A stretch of 64,000 nucleotides of DNA, taken from assembly GCA_009780185.1 (NCBI GenBank), contig WRAN01000012.1, positions 24,458 through 88,457 of the forward strand. Reading direction: 5' to 3'. Source of the DNA: Defluviitaleaceae bacterium. Lineage in GTDB: Bacteria > Bacillota > Clostridia > Lachnospirales > WQUN01. Shown here in pieces: positions 8,115 through 16,019 of the stretch. The first letter of the stretch is position 1. Each line of letters begins with the position of its first letter. The notes under the pieces are model-generated. The model was not told where the DNA came from. It worked only from the letters and a program-made list of their open reading frames with translations, and ran no database searches. A program made the position numbers and the translations under genes.

Positions 8115-8143
8115 TTGCACTCGGCCTTATTGTATGCTACTGT
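8115..8143 (+). promoter_or_regulatory. Candidate znuA promoter (extended -10)
   Basis: TTGCAC (8115-8120), 17-bp spacer, TACTGT (8138-8143) preceded by TGC, an extended -10. It lies 62 bp before znuA, behind nrdG. No Zur box matching the Bacillus consensus was found. Confidence 0.4.
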
Positions 8144-8204
8144 CGTCACAATGCGCGCAGGTCGAGCACACCACTAATTAATAGCGTAGCGGAGGAGATT
8201 AAAT

Positions 8205-9467
8205 ATGAAGAGAATTATTGCGTTAGTAACAGGAGTGATACTTTTATTGTCAATGTTGGCCGCATGTGGTCAGTCGGAATCAATTGATCAAGCATATGAA
8301 TCAGAATCAACCGATCAAACACATGAAAATGAAGCATACGAACATACCCCCATTGTGGTAGTAACCACTGCTTTCCCCCAATTTGACTTTGTACGCCAGA
8401 TTGCAGGGGACAGAGTTGAGCTTACGATGCTGCTGTCTCCGGGGGCGGAAAGCCATTCTTTTGAGCCTACCCCACGGGATATGATTACTATGTATGGAGC
8501 TGATTTATTTATCTATGTAGGTGGAGACGGAGAAGTATGGGTTGATCCTGTTCTTGCATCCATAGGCCGTGAAGATATGCGCCGGGTGCGTCTGATTGAC
8601 TTAGTGGATACGGTTTATCAGGAATTAGTCGAGGGAATGGAAGAAGGGCATCACCACCACCATCATGGACACTCTCATGACCATGACCATGACCATGACC
8701 ATGACAGCCACGACCATCACCATGATGACTACGATCATGACCATCACGACCACGACCATCACCATGGTGACCACGATCATGACCATAATGACCACGACCA
8801 TCACCATGGTGACCACGATCATGACCATAATGACCACGACCATCACCATGGTGACCACGATCATGACCATAATGACCACGACCATCACCATGACGACCAC
8901 GATCATGACCATCACGGCCACGACCATCATCACGAACCCCATCTAGACGAGCATGTATGGACTTCCCCACGCAATGCCATCATAATCGTTCAGGCTCTTA
9001 CAGATATACTTGCAGAAATGGATCCACACAATGCAGAATATTTCCGCGCAAATGCTATGGCATATATCCAAGATCTTGAGGCGTTAGACCAAAACTTCGC
9101 CGATGTAGTAGCCGATGGCGTACGTCAGACAGTAGTTTTTGGCGACCGCTTTCCATTCCGTTATTTCACAGATGCATATAACTTGACCTATTTCGCCGCT
9201 TTCCCAGGCTGCGCTAACGACACTTACGCAAGCCCTGCAACTGTTGCTTTTTTAATAGAGCGAGTAAGAGATGAAGAAATCCCTGTAATATTTACAATAG
9301 AATTCTCTCAAGGCCTAATTGCTAATGTAATAGCCGAGGCCACCGGAGCGCGCATAATGGAACTTCACTCTGTTCACAATGTAAGCCAAGCAGATTTTAA
9401 TGCCGGAGTTACCTATCTAGAACTTATGACCCGTAATGTAGAAGTATTAAGGGAGGCGCTTAGCTAA
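8205..9467 (+). CDS. znuA: Zinc ABC transporter substrate-binding lipoprotein with giant His/Asp loop
   Basis: 420 residues, about 100 more than a typical ZnuA/AdcA. A lipoprotein signal ends in L-A-A-C (Cys21). The cluster A-I metal-binding fold follows: A-F-P-Q-F-D-F-V-R-Q-I-A-G-D with S-H-S-F-E-P-T-P (first His ligand), later D-E-H-V-W-T-S-P (second His), and H-S-V-H-N near the end. Between them, residues about 149-245 are almost only His and Asp (about 50 His), far longer than the usual His-rich loop; these loops are thought to capture Zn2+ and pass it to the site. The loop contains three identical 42-bp repeats. The stop overlaps the znuC start (TAATG), so translation is coupled. Zinc is the likeliest substrate; manganese is less likely with this loop. 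Confidence 0.93.
   Translation: MKRIIALVTGVILLLSMLAACGQSESIDQAYESESTDQTHENEAYEHTPIVVVTTAFPQFDFVRQIAGDRVELTMLLSPGAESHSFEPTPRDMITMYGADLFIYVGGDGEVWVDPVLASIGREDMRRVRLIDLVDTVYQELVEGMEEGHHHHHHGHSHDHDHDHDHDSHDHHHDDYDHDHHDHDHHHGDHDHDHNDHDHHHGDHDHDHNDHDHHHGDHDHDHNDHDHHHDDHDHDHHGHDHHHEPHLDEHVWTSPRNAIIIVQALTDILAEMDPHNAEYFRANAMAYIQDLEALDQNFADVVADGVRQTVVFGDRFPFRYFTDAYNLTYFAAFPGCANDTYASPATVAFLIERVRDEEIPVIFTIEFSQGLIANVIAEATGARIMELHSVHNVSQADFNAGVTYLELMTRNVEVLREALS
8769..8894 (+). repeat. Three tandem 42-bp repeats in the znuA His loop
   Basis: Units at 8769-8810, 8811-8852 and 8853-8894 are identical except for the last bases of the third. Each encodes 14 residues, D-H-D-H-D-H-N-D-H-D-H-H-H-G. Degenerate copies flank the array (about 8700-8768 and 8895-8934). 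A tract like this can expand or contract by slippage in frame. Confidence 0.95.
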
Positions 9468-10204
9468 TGGCTTTAATTACATGCCGTGACGCAGCTTTTG
9501 CCTATGATGGACACACTGTAGTAGATGGCATTAATTTTGAAGTAAACACCGGGGATTACCTATGCATTGTAGGAGAAAACGGCTCCGGCAAGTCCACTCT
9601 TATGAAGGGCTTACTTGGCCTGATGAAGCCAAAAATTGGATCCATTCAAACAGGAGATAGTTTAAAACCCAACGAAATCGGCTACCTGCCACAGCAGACC
9701 TCTGCCCAAAAAGATTTCCCAGCAAGCTGCTATGAAGTGGTGCTGTCCGGGCGGCTAAACTCCCGTGGTATCATCCCTTTTTATTCCCGCAATGACAGGC
9801 AGATCGCAATTGCCAATATGGAAAGGCTAGGAGTTTTAACTCTTAAGCGCAAAAGCTTTCGCGAGCTTTCAGGCGGCCAACAGCAGCGGGTTTTACTGGC
9901 TCGTGCCTTATGTGCCACCAGTAAAATGCTACTTTTGGACGAACCGGTAAGCGGCCTAGACCCATTGGCCACAATGGATTTATATGCAACCATTAAATCC
10001 TTAAGTGAGGACACAGGCATTACCATAATAATGATATCTCACGATATTCAGGCGGCAGTTTCCTACTCCAGTCATATACTCCACCTGCAAAATAGGCAGA
10101 TATTTTTTGGCCCAACATCCGACTATGCCGAATCTAACGCAGGCAAACGATTTTTAAGCGGTGAGCAGCATCCCAAGAGGTGTTGTACCTGTACAGGTGT
10201 GTAA
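9467..10204 (+). CDS. znuC: Zinc ABC transporter ATP-binding protein
   Basis: 245 residues, normal length. Walker A G-E-N-G-S-G-K-S-T (about 37-45), Q-loop in Y-L-P-Q-Q, signature L-S-G-G-Q-Q-Q-R, Walker B L-L-L-D-E-P and the H-loop H-D-I-Q. It powers the ZnuB permease. Its ATG shares one base with the znuA stop. The C terminus ends R-C-C-T-C-T-G-V, a small Cys cluster that might bind metal (inference). A short hairpin (GAGGGC-AGA-GCCCTC, 10206-10220) sits just after the stop, before znuB. Confidence 0.94.
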   Translation: MALITCRDAAFAYDGHTVVDGINFEVNTGDYLCIVGENGSGKSTLMKGLLGLMKPKIGSIQTGDSLKPNEIGYLPQQTSAQKDFPASCYEVVLSGRLNSRGIIPFYSRNDRQIAIANMERLGVLTLKRKSFRELSGGQQQRVLLARALCATSKMLLLDEPVSGLDPLATMDLYATIKSLSEDTGITIIMISHDIQAAVSYSSHILHLQNRQIFFGPTSDYAESNAGKRFLSGEQHPKRCCTCTGV

Positions 10205-10238
10205 GAGGGCAGAGCCCTCATTTAAATGGAGGGGTTAC

Positions 10239-11069
10239 ATGGTTGAACGAATCAGTTTTATGCTGTCATTTTCCTTTATGCAACGAGCCCTTATTGTGGG
10301 GCTTGTTGTGAGTGTGTGTGCATCTTTACTTGGGGTTAGCCTTGTGCTTAAGCGCTATGCGATGATTGGCACAGGGCTTAGCCATGTGGGTTATGCTGCG
10401 TTGGTTGGGGCTACTGCCCTTGGATTTGCGCCTTTGGCGGTTTCTATGCCTGTGGTTGTGGGCGCAGCATTTCTTCTTCTTCGCCTTAACGAAAACAGCA
10501 AAATCAAAGGAGATAGTGCCATTGCCCTCATCTCTGCCAGTAGTTTTGCTGTTGGCGTAATAATTGTAAGCCAGACTACGGGGCTTAATACCCATGTATG
10601 TAATGCCATGTTTGGCTCCATACTTGCTATGACTCGAATGGATTTAATGCTTAGTGTTGGGCTAAGTATCGCGGTTATTGTGATGTTTGTTTTATTTTAT
10701 AAGCAGATTTTTGCTGTCACATATGACGAGACTTTTGCTCTGGCCACAGGTACCCGCGCCAATGCATATAAATCACTTATTGCTTTTCTTACTGCTGTAA
10801 CGGTAGTACTTGGTATGCGCATGATGGGGGCTCTTCTTATTGCCAGTCTTATAATTTTCCCGGCTATTACGGCTATGCGGCTATGCAAGAGCTTCCTTTC
10901 TGTGGTAATAGTATCGGTTATTGTTGCTGTATTTTGCTTCTTTGTTGGGATGATGATTTCTTTCGAACTGGATTGGCCTACTGGGGCCAGCGTTGTTAGT
11001 GTTAATTTGGTGTTGTTTATAATTTTTAGTGCCGCCCAGTTTATTAAAAACCGTGTAGGCGTCGCATGA
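10239..11069 (+). CDS. znuB: Zinc ABC transporter permease
   Basis: 276 residues from the ATG at 10239, which has GGAGGGG 5 bases upstream. An ORF opening at 10161 overlaps znuC and would add 26 residues not seen in the family, so I reject that start. The protein has about eight hydrophobic segments and the ABC-3 permease features G-L-S-H-V-G-Y-A-A-L and R-M-M-G-A-L-L-I-A-S-L-I-I-F-P-A. It forms the membrane channel with ZnuC and receives zinc from ZnuA. Third gene of the zinc cluster. Confidence 0.93.
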   Translation: MVERISFMLSFSFMQRALIVGLVVSVCASLLGVSLVLKRYAMIGTGLSHVGYAALVGATALGFAPLAVSMPVVVGAAFLLLRLNENSKIKGDSAIALISASSFAVGVIIVSQTTGLNTHVCNAMFGSILAMTRMDLMLSVGLSIAVIVMFVLFYKQIFAVTYDETFALATGTRANAYKSLIAFLTAVTVVLGMRMMGALLIASLIIFPAITAMRLCKSFLSVVIVSVIVAVFCFFVGMMISFELDWPTGASVVSVNLVLFIIFSAAQFIKNRVGVA

Positions 11070-11117
11070 TACGGGTTTCAATAAAAATTTATTTGGAATC
11101 CGCGTGAGGTGATTATT

Positions 11118-11552
11118 GTGAAAAAAATGCGTTTTTTTATTGTGATTCTTTCATTGGTGTTTGTATTTTCCTTGATGTCAGGATGCTCCGGCCCTGATGA
11201 TGTGGAGGAAATTACGGATCGATTCTTTGTGCGGCAGGTGGAGAATATTTTAATGAACCTTGACAGCTTTACAGGCCGAACTATCCGAATGGAAGGCATG
11301 TTCTTTAGTTGGAATGATGGGGCTAATGAGTATTATTTTGTGCTGCGTCACCTAGATGACTGTTGTGGCGGCGGAGGTAGTGTGGGGTTTGAAATTTATC
11401 TTGGGGATGGTTTTGAACCTTTTGATGATGATACTTGGGTTACTATTACTGGGGTGCTGGATGTAAAAGATGGATGGCAGGCTAATAATCCGGTTTTGGT
11501 TATTACTTCTATACGGCAGACTGCTCGTGGGCAGGAGTTTGTTACTGTTTAG
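11118..11552 (+). CDS. Lipoprotein with DUF1980-like (YcgQ C-terminal) domain
   Basis: 144 residues from a GTG at 11118 with GAGGTG 6 bases upstream. A lipoprotein signal ends L-M-S-G-C. The mature part reads F-T-G-R-T-I-R-M-E-G-M-F, then L-R-H-L-D-D-C-C-G-G-G-G-S-V-G-F-E, then D-T-W-V-T-I-T-G-V-L. The order (GxxVxxxGxx, a CC motif, then DTWVxxTGxL) is that of the C-terminal domain of TIGR03943/YcgQ proteins, which accompany YcgR permeases in zinc-regulated loci of Firmicutes. Here the domain stands alone on a lipoprotein, 48 bp behind znuB, so a role in extracellular zinc binding or delivery is likely (inference). The vicinal Cys pair is a possible metal ligand. Confidence 0.65.
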   Translation: MKKMRFFIVILSLVFVFSLMSGCSGPDDVEEITDRFFVRQVENILMNLDSFTGRTIRMEGMFFSWNDGANEYYFVLRHLDDCCGGGGSVGFEIYLGDGFEPFDDDTWVTITGVLDVKDGWQANNPVLVITSIRQTARGQEFVTV

Positions 11553-11564
11553 GAGCATTAGGAA

Positions 11565-11647
11565 AAGACCTTGGGACTCCGTCCCTCTTTTGCCTCGCTT
11601 TTTGTAAAAAGCGAGCAGAGGCTTAGAGACAGAGTCTCCACGGTCTT
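11565..11647. repeat. 83-bp imperfect palindrome after the zinc cluster
   Basis: Arms starting AAGACC and ending GGTCTT pair over most of their length, with an inner perfect stem CTCGCTTTTT/AAAAAGCGAG. It lacks a strong 3' T run, so it is not a textbook terminator, but it may end or stabilise the znu transcript. No second copy was spotted in the window. Confidence 0.6.
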
Positions 11648-11673
11648 AACGAGACAGTTCCTTGCTTGATTAA

Positions 11674-12549
11674 TTATGGTTGTTGTTTGTTTATTTTTTT
11701 GCCTACGGCCATTAGATTACGGGTATACCCTGTAGTTCTGGAATGGATTCTGTTAGCTCTATGCATTTTAGTAGGCGGGTGGATTCTTTTTCGTCTGTTG
11801 GAAGAGTGTAGTCTCCAAAGGCGTGGGCTATGCCTTCTACTGATATTAGATCTATGTTCCCAAAGCCTTGGGAGGATAGCTCCTCTTTTATTCCATCGGG
11901 GGTGTGGAAGTAGGAATGGGGGAAACTGAATCCTTCGCACATTCCGGTTTTAAGTATTCTTTCTAAGGTATCTATATCGTAGCGGTGGAATATGTTCCAT
12001 ATCCATGCTCTCGTTTTCATATGGTAGCTCCCTTGCATCAGCGCAGGTGTATGATGCAAGATTTATATTATTGGCTTTGCTTTTGTGTTTTGCTATATCT
12101 ATGTGCTTTGGGGATAAGTCCAATAAATGAATCTTATGTCCTTTTTCAGCTAACCAGAAGGAATAGGGGCCGGTTCCGCCGCCAATATCGGCTATTTCCA
12201 TATTGTCGTGGAAGAGATAACGGGAGATTATATCCTTTGACCTAGCGAACTCCTTTGTTTGGGTTTCAAGTCTCACATCTTCGTTCATTTTATCATAGAA
12301 TTCTTTTACCCTTTCATTATCCTCCAGTTTGAATATTTCGTCTCTTGGCATTAGAAGGGTATCAATGCTGCAATCTAATGTCTTTGCCAGAGCCGGAAGC
12401 AATGCCGCTTCTGGCAGGCATTTGCCATTTTCCCATTTAGATACCGCCTGAGGAGAGACATCTAAAATCTCTGCAAGTTTTTCACCTGTAAAGCCCTTCT
12501 CTTTTCTTAGAAGGGCTATTTGCTTGCCTATTTTTATCAATTCAACCAT
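11674..12549 (-). pseudogene. Decayed HTH-methyltransferase fusion gene
   Basis: The intact N terminus (reading from 12549) has an XRE helix-turn-helix (S-P-Q-A-V-S-K-W-E-N-G-K) and then the first half of a class I SAM methyltransferase: A-D-I-G-G-G-T-G-P-Y-S and C-A-D-A-R-E-L-P-Y-E. Right after the latter the frame is lost near 12000, and homology resumes in another frame with Y-F-H-T-P-D-G-I-K-E-E-L and V-E-G-I-A-H-A-F-G-D-Y. The central methyltransferase motifs expected between them (the G-P-L-Y-H-L region) are missing, so there is an internal deletion, not only a frameshift. A second frameshift near 11715 puts the family-typical end N-L-M-A-V-G-K-K in a third frame. The HTH part alone might still be expressed as a 199-residue protein. 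Confidence 0.75.
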
Positions 12550-12658
12550 GATAACCTCCTTCTGTTTTCCTGATTATATTTCGAAGGAGTAATCTAATCC
12601 ATACATCATGGTTTAATAAAATTCTGGCTTCTCAACCTTAGGTTAAGATAAATTTTCC

Positions 12659-15139
12659 TCAAAACCCTGTGGGTGTGGAATCCGGCCGTTCCAAAGCTGC
12701 CCAATTGCGCACAGGAATAAGCGCAATCCAGCGCTCGTGAATATCGTCTGGGTCCATTTCAAAGGTATAAGAGTTGGATGCCGCTTGAATATATAAATAG
12801 TACCATACATCTGTATTTGTGTTATCTGGCCATGTTTGCATATCGGGCAGCATATCAGCCGCGGACTGTGGCAAGCGGTTGAAAATCCGGTTGATTATCG
12901 CTGCTGTTTCTGCACGGGTAATCGGGCGGTCTGGATTGAATACACCGCCTAGCCCTTGAGGGCCTTGCACCCAATTATACATTGCTGCCGTATTGATATA
13001 CGCGCTTGCCCAGTGCCCGCGGATGTCACTAAATAGGTCTTCTCCTACATATGAAACATCAGCCGTATTCATAAAACGCACAACAGCCGCAACCAGCTCC
13101 GCCCGTGTAATGGGTTGGTTTGGCTTAAATGTTCCATCTGGCCTGCCCATAAATATACCGAGCTGTGTGGTAGTAGAAACTGCATTGTTAAACCAATTTT
13201 CAATCGTTATGTCGGGATATGGGTTTGATTGACTCCAGTTGGCTGTACGCAAATCATCGCTGATTAACCGGAATAAGATGGTTGCTACCTCAGCACGTGC
13301 GATATCGGCATTAGGGCGAATATGCCCTTCAGAACCGATCAGGTATGCATGCCGATACGGGACGTCATCTTGAGGTAATGGAAGCGGTGGTGGTAGCGGT
13401 TGCAGATAAGGAGGCGGTGACGGTGTGGAAGAAGGCGGAGGCGATTGTTGGGATGAGGGAGATGAGGGTGGCGGTGAAGTATACGGTGACGATGGTTGTG
13501 AGGGCGGTTGTGGCGATGGTAGAGAAGGCGGCGGTGATGGCGCTGGCGGAGACGGCGCCGGCGATGGTGATGGTGATGGCAACGGCGAAATAGGCGTTTC
13601 GCCAGCATAATTAATATCAAAATTGTTTATAGGGTTTAAATATATGCCTGACATCCAGATGCTGCTGGATGCATATTGAATATTTGGGTAGTCCTCATCT
13701 GCGTTTTCTGGCGGCTGATAGGCAGACAGGGCACTGTTTTGGCTTAGTACAACCGTGCTCGCTGTCGTCAGGTTATTGTAGTCCATCGTATATATACCGC
13801 CACCGCTTCCTTCCCCATCTTGAGCGTGGTTATCGATAATAGAACTTAAACCTGTAATGTTTAGCGCGGCATTATCAGCAACATAGATACCGCCGCCTTG
13901 CTCTGCCGTATTACCGCTGATTTTAGTATCGTTTACAGTAAAGAATGCATCTTGCTCAACATAGATACCGCCACCTTGTTCTGCCATATTGCCGCTGATT
14001 TCTCCACTATATACAGCAGATATGAAAGGAAAGCTTGAGAAAAATTCATCATAAATACCGCCGCCGAATGCTGCGGTATTGTTAGTAATTTTGCCATCAT
14101 ACATAGTAAATTGGCCACCATGAGTCGCTATGCCGCCCCCCAGTGGGGCAAAATTGCCACTAAATTCTCCACCGTGCATGTTCAAAATTCCATCCGCATC
14201 AAGAATAATGCCGCCGCCATACGAGTCCACCACGGTATTATTGTTGATTTTACCGTTCCACATATCAAATGTTGCATGCACCAAATAGACACCACCGCCA
14301 TGGGAAGTTGCTATATTTCCAGATATTTCACCGCCAGACATACTAAATGACCCGATGTCAGTAAAAAATACGCCGCCGCCTGTGTCAGCCGTATTGCCAC
14401 TGATCACACCGCCATACATCTCGAAATTACCCGGTGCGGCAAGTACGCCTCCGCCTGTATTAGCTGTGTTGCCACTGATCTCACCACCATACATCTCAAA
14501 AGTACCGTTCATGATATATACACCGCCGCCGCTATCTCCATAGGTAACAAAGCCGCTAACACTACCATCATTTAGCATCAGCCTGGCATTATCACTCACC
14601 AAAATACCGCGAAGATTTGTCGCGCCAGATGGGGCTTCTATACGCACGCCATTAATCGTTAAGCTAGCGCCCGCCTCAACAGTTATAAAGCTTCCACTTT
14701 CAATAGTATTTGCCCTGCTTAGGATGAAATTTCCCACTAATGTCACGTCGGCACCTGCTGGTATTGCAAGGTTAGCCCCGCTGATATTGATATTTGTCCC
14801 TAATGTAATGACAGCGGCACCCGCACTGATTTCAGCGATAAGCTCGGTTTCATTCATTACAACCGAAAGCGAAGCGGGGGAAACGGACAGCCCTGGGCTT
14901 TGCTCCAGATATTTAAACAGAGTATCTTCAGGCTTATATCCCTTCGCCGTTTCGCCATTCTCGTTCATCTTTGGCAATTCAGCTACATCGCCTGGGATAA
15001 TGCTTTCTTCTGGTATGGATTGTGCAAGTGTGGCAAGTGGCATAAAGCTGATCATCACACAGATGATGAACAATAGCAGGCTGATACTGCACTTTTGTCC
15101 CGCCCTTTGATTTATTTTTCTTTTTAATATTGAGCTCAT
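12659..15139 (-). CDS. Secreted beta-helix repeat protein with three SLH domains
   Basis: 826 residues. A signal peptide ends near residue 40 (L-A-T-L-A-Q-S). Residues about 110-490 hold around 15 repeats of the kind M-Y-G-G-E-I-S-G-N-T-A-x-x-G-G-G-V, the polymorphic-outer-membrane-protein/pectate-lyase-like right-handed beta helix. A Ser/Pro linker of about 90 residues follows (13383-13590), then three S-layer homology domains: I-A-R-A-E-V-A, I-T-R-A-E-L-V and I-T-R-A-E-T-A. SLH domains bind pyruvylated secondary wall polymer, so the protein is displayed on the cell surface with the helix facing out, likely an adhesin or structural layer protein. No catalytic residues recognised. An AGGAG lies 13 bases before the ATG, a long spacing. 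It shares its repeat type with the 1330-residue protein at 34802-38794. Confidence 0.88.
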   Translation of the reverse strand: MSSILKRKINQRAGQKCSISLLLFIICVMISFMPLATLAQSIPEESIIPGDVAELPKMNENGETAKGYKPEDTLFKYLEQSPGLSVSPASLSVVMNETELIAEISAGAAVITLGTNINISGANLAIPAGADVTLVGNFILSRANTIESGSFITVEAGASLTINGVRIEAPSGATNLRGILVSDNARLMLNDGSVSGFVTYGDSGGGVYIMNGTFEMYGGEISGNTANTGGGVLAAPGNFEMYGGVISGNTADTGGGVFFTDIGSFSMSGGEISGNIATSHGGGVYLVHATFDMWNGKINNNTVVDSYGGGIILDADGILNMHGGEFSGNFAPLGGGIATHGGQFTMYDGKITNNTAAFGGGIYDEFFSSFPFISAVYSGEISGNMAEQGGGIYVEQDAFFTVNDTKISGNTAEQGGGIYVADNAALNITGLSSIIDNHAQDGEGSGGGIYTMDYNNLTTASTVVLSQNSALSAYQPPENADEDYPNIQYASSSIWMSGIYLNPINNFDINYAGETPISPLPSPSPSPAPSPPAPSPPPSLPSPQPPSQPSSPYTSPPPSSPSSQQSPPPSSTPSPPPYLQPLPPPLPLPQDDVPYRHAYLIGSEGHIRPNADIARAEVATILFRLISDDLRTANWSQSNPYPDITIENWFNNAVSTTTQLGIFMGRPDGTFKPNQPITRAELVAAVVRFMNTADVSYVGEDLFSDIRGHWASAYINTAAMYNWVQGPQGLGGVFNPDRPITRAETAAIINRIFNRLPQSAADMLPDMQTWPDNTNTDVWYYLYIQAASNSYTFEMDPDDIHERWIALIPVRNWAALERPDSTPTGF

Positions 15140-15276
15140 CCTTTATTCATATCTCCTTCATCTGCGGAATAAATAGGTTGGATTGCCGATTTCTCTTAAC
15201 TTCATGATGATATATAAATAACTTTCCCATATTATTTAGAAAAATTCATTATCCTATTTGCCGAGCACTAAATACA

Positions 15277-15318
15277 GAAAGCCCTCCTTGAGCCTATCAA
15301 ATCTCAGGGAGGGCTTTC
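15277..15318. other. Strong 16-bp hairpin upstream of the SLH protein and the small peptide gene
   Basis: Arms 15277-15292 and 15303-15318 (GAAAGCCCTCC...), one G-T pair, 10-nt loop. Neither strand has a T run, so function is open. It lies in the 363-bp divergent gap 15140-15502, which otherwise holds the promoters listed separately and no gene. Confidence 0.6.
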
Positions 15319-15375
15319 CTTCTTCGAAAAAGGAGATATCAAAAAATAGTAATAATCAGGTTAAAGTCAAAATTA

Positions 15376-15449
15376 TTGACATCGCCAGCAACATATCTCC
15401 TATAATCACAGCTTCTTTGTTTGACGTGCACTATTTAACAGTTTATAAT
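15376..15449 (+). promoter_or_regulatory. Tandem promoters of the small peptide gene
   Basis: Proximal: TTGACG (15421-15426), 17-bp spacer, TATAAT (15444-15449). Distal: TTGACA (15376-15381), 19-bp spacer, TATAAT (15401-15406). The proximal one is close to consensus and would give a leader of about 47 bases. Confidence 0.7.
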
Positions 15450-15502
15450 TTCGTCGCAATTTGATAGAACATTATTATAATGACACAGAAGGAGGATATT
15501 AA

Positions 15503-15673
15503 ATGAAAAAGAAATTTGCAAGCCTACTCTTGGTATTTGTCTTTGCTTTAAGCGTATTCATAACAGCTCCAGCATCAAGTCGCGACTGTGAAATGGAAGG
15601 TGAAATTTTAATTCAGTTACCAGGGCATATTGGTACATTCGAGTTTGCCCCTATACATTTTCCTGATCGCTAA
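15503..15673 (+). CDS. Small secreted peptide, 56 aa
   Basis: A strong AGAAGGAGG site stands 8 bases before the ATG, with near-consensus promoters upstream. The product has a classic signal peptide: M-K-K-K-F-A-S-L-L-L-V-F-V-F-A-L-S, ending near A-P-A-S-S. The remaining 30 or so residues begin R-D-C-E-M-E-G and end F-A-P-I-H-F-P-D-R, with a single Cys and several acidic residues. I do not recognise a family. The promoter, ribosome site and signal peptide together make it a convincing expressed gene. It could be a signalling peptide, a toxin-like peptide or a degraded longer gene; no immunity or export partner adjoins it. Confidence 0.7.
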   Translation: MKKKFASLLLVFVFALSVFITAPASSRDCEMEGEILIQLPGHIGTFEFAPIHFPDR

Positions 15674-15784
15674 TAATTTTGTAATTCATCTTAATGTTGC
15701 ATCCTTAGCCACCAGGGAATAATGGGAACTGTCGTAGCATTATCCATCACCAACCACTACCCATTATAAACCATTTCTATGAAA

Positions 15785-15830
15785 CAAAAAAACAGCCCCC
15801 TTGAACAATTTCCATCCAGAGGGGCTGTTT
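15785..15830 (-). terminator. Terminator, minus strand
   Basis: Stem AAACAGCCCC/GGGGCTGTTT (15790-15799 with 15821-15830); read on the minus strand it ends in a run of seven T. It serves the YgjV-type gene and the remnant behind it. The plus strand has no T run. Confidence 0.75.
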
Positions 15831-15840
15831 CCATGCAGCA

Positions 15841-16016
15841 TTAATCTTTAGTCAATGCCTTTTGAAACGCCTCAAAACTCGGTAGTTTTTCACCTTCAAC
15901 GTTAGCTGCTTTAACGATGACATCATACGCCTCTTCAACTGTTTTTACTCACCCAACATATTCCGCGAGCAATGTCAATATCACTTTAGTCTCATATACC
16001 GCCGTAACGGATTTCC
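15841..16016 (-). pseudogene. Small gene remnant interrupted by an in-frame stop
   Basis: Directly behind the YgjV-type gene, the minus strand has a reading frame starting around R-K-S-V-T-A-V-Y-E-T-K-V, interrupted by TGA after A-E-Y-V-G and continuing V-K-T-V-E-E-A-Y-D-V-I-V to L-P-S-F-E-A-F-Q-K-A-L-T-K-D before TAA at 15841. Both halves read like real helical protein and lie in the same frame, so one nonsense change seems to have split a gene of about 58 codons. There is no clear start codon. Family not recognised. Confidence 0.4.
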
Positions 16017-16019
16017 TTC

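Noticed and set aside
8509..8970. Long antisense and frame-shifted ORFs across the znuA histidine repeat region
   Set aside because: They are low-complexity shadows of the CAY/GAY codon repeats (Met/Val/Thr- or Gly/His/Arg-only products) without start signals.
10161..10238. Upstream start of znuB within znuC
   Set aside because: The added residues are non-homologous and the ATG at 10239 has a strong ribosome binding site.
13339..13620. ORFs on both strands across the Pro/Ser-rich linker of the SLH protein
   Set aside because: Products are His/Arg- or Gly/Asp-rich low-complexity shadows of the CCN/TCN codon run.
12659..15139. CRISPR-like or tandem DNA repeats suggested by the periodic pattern
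   Set aside because: The periodicity is at protein level (beta-helix repeats) with divergent DNA; no spacer/repeat structure.
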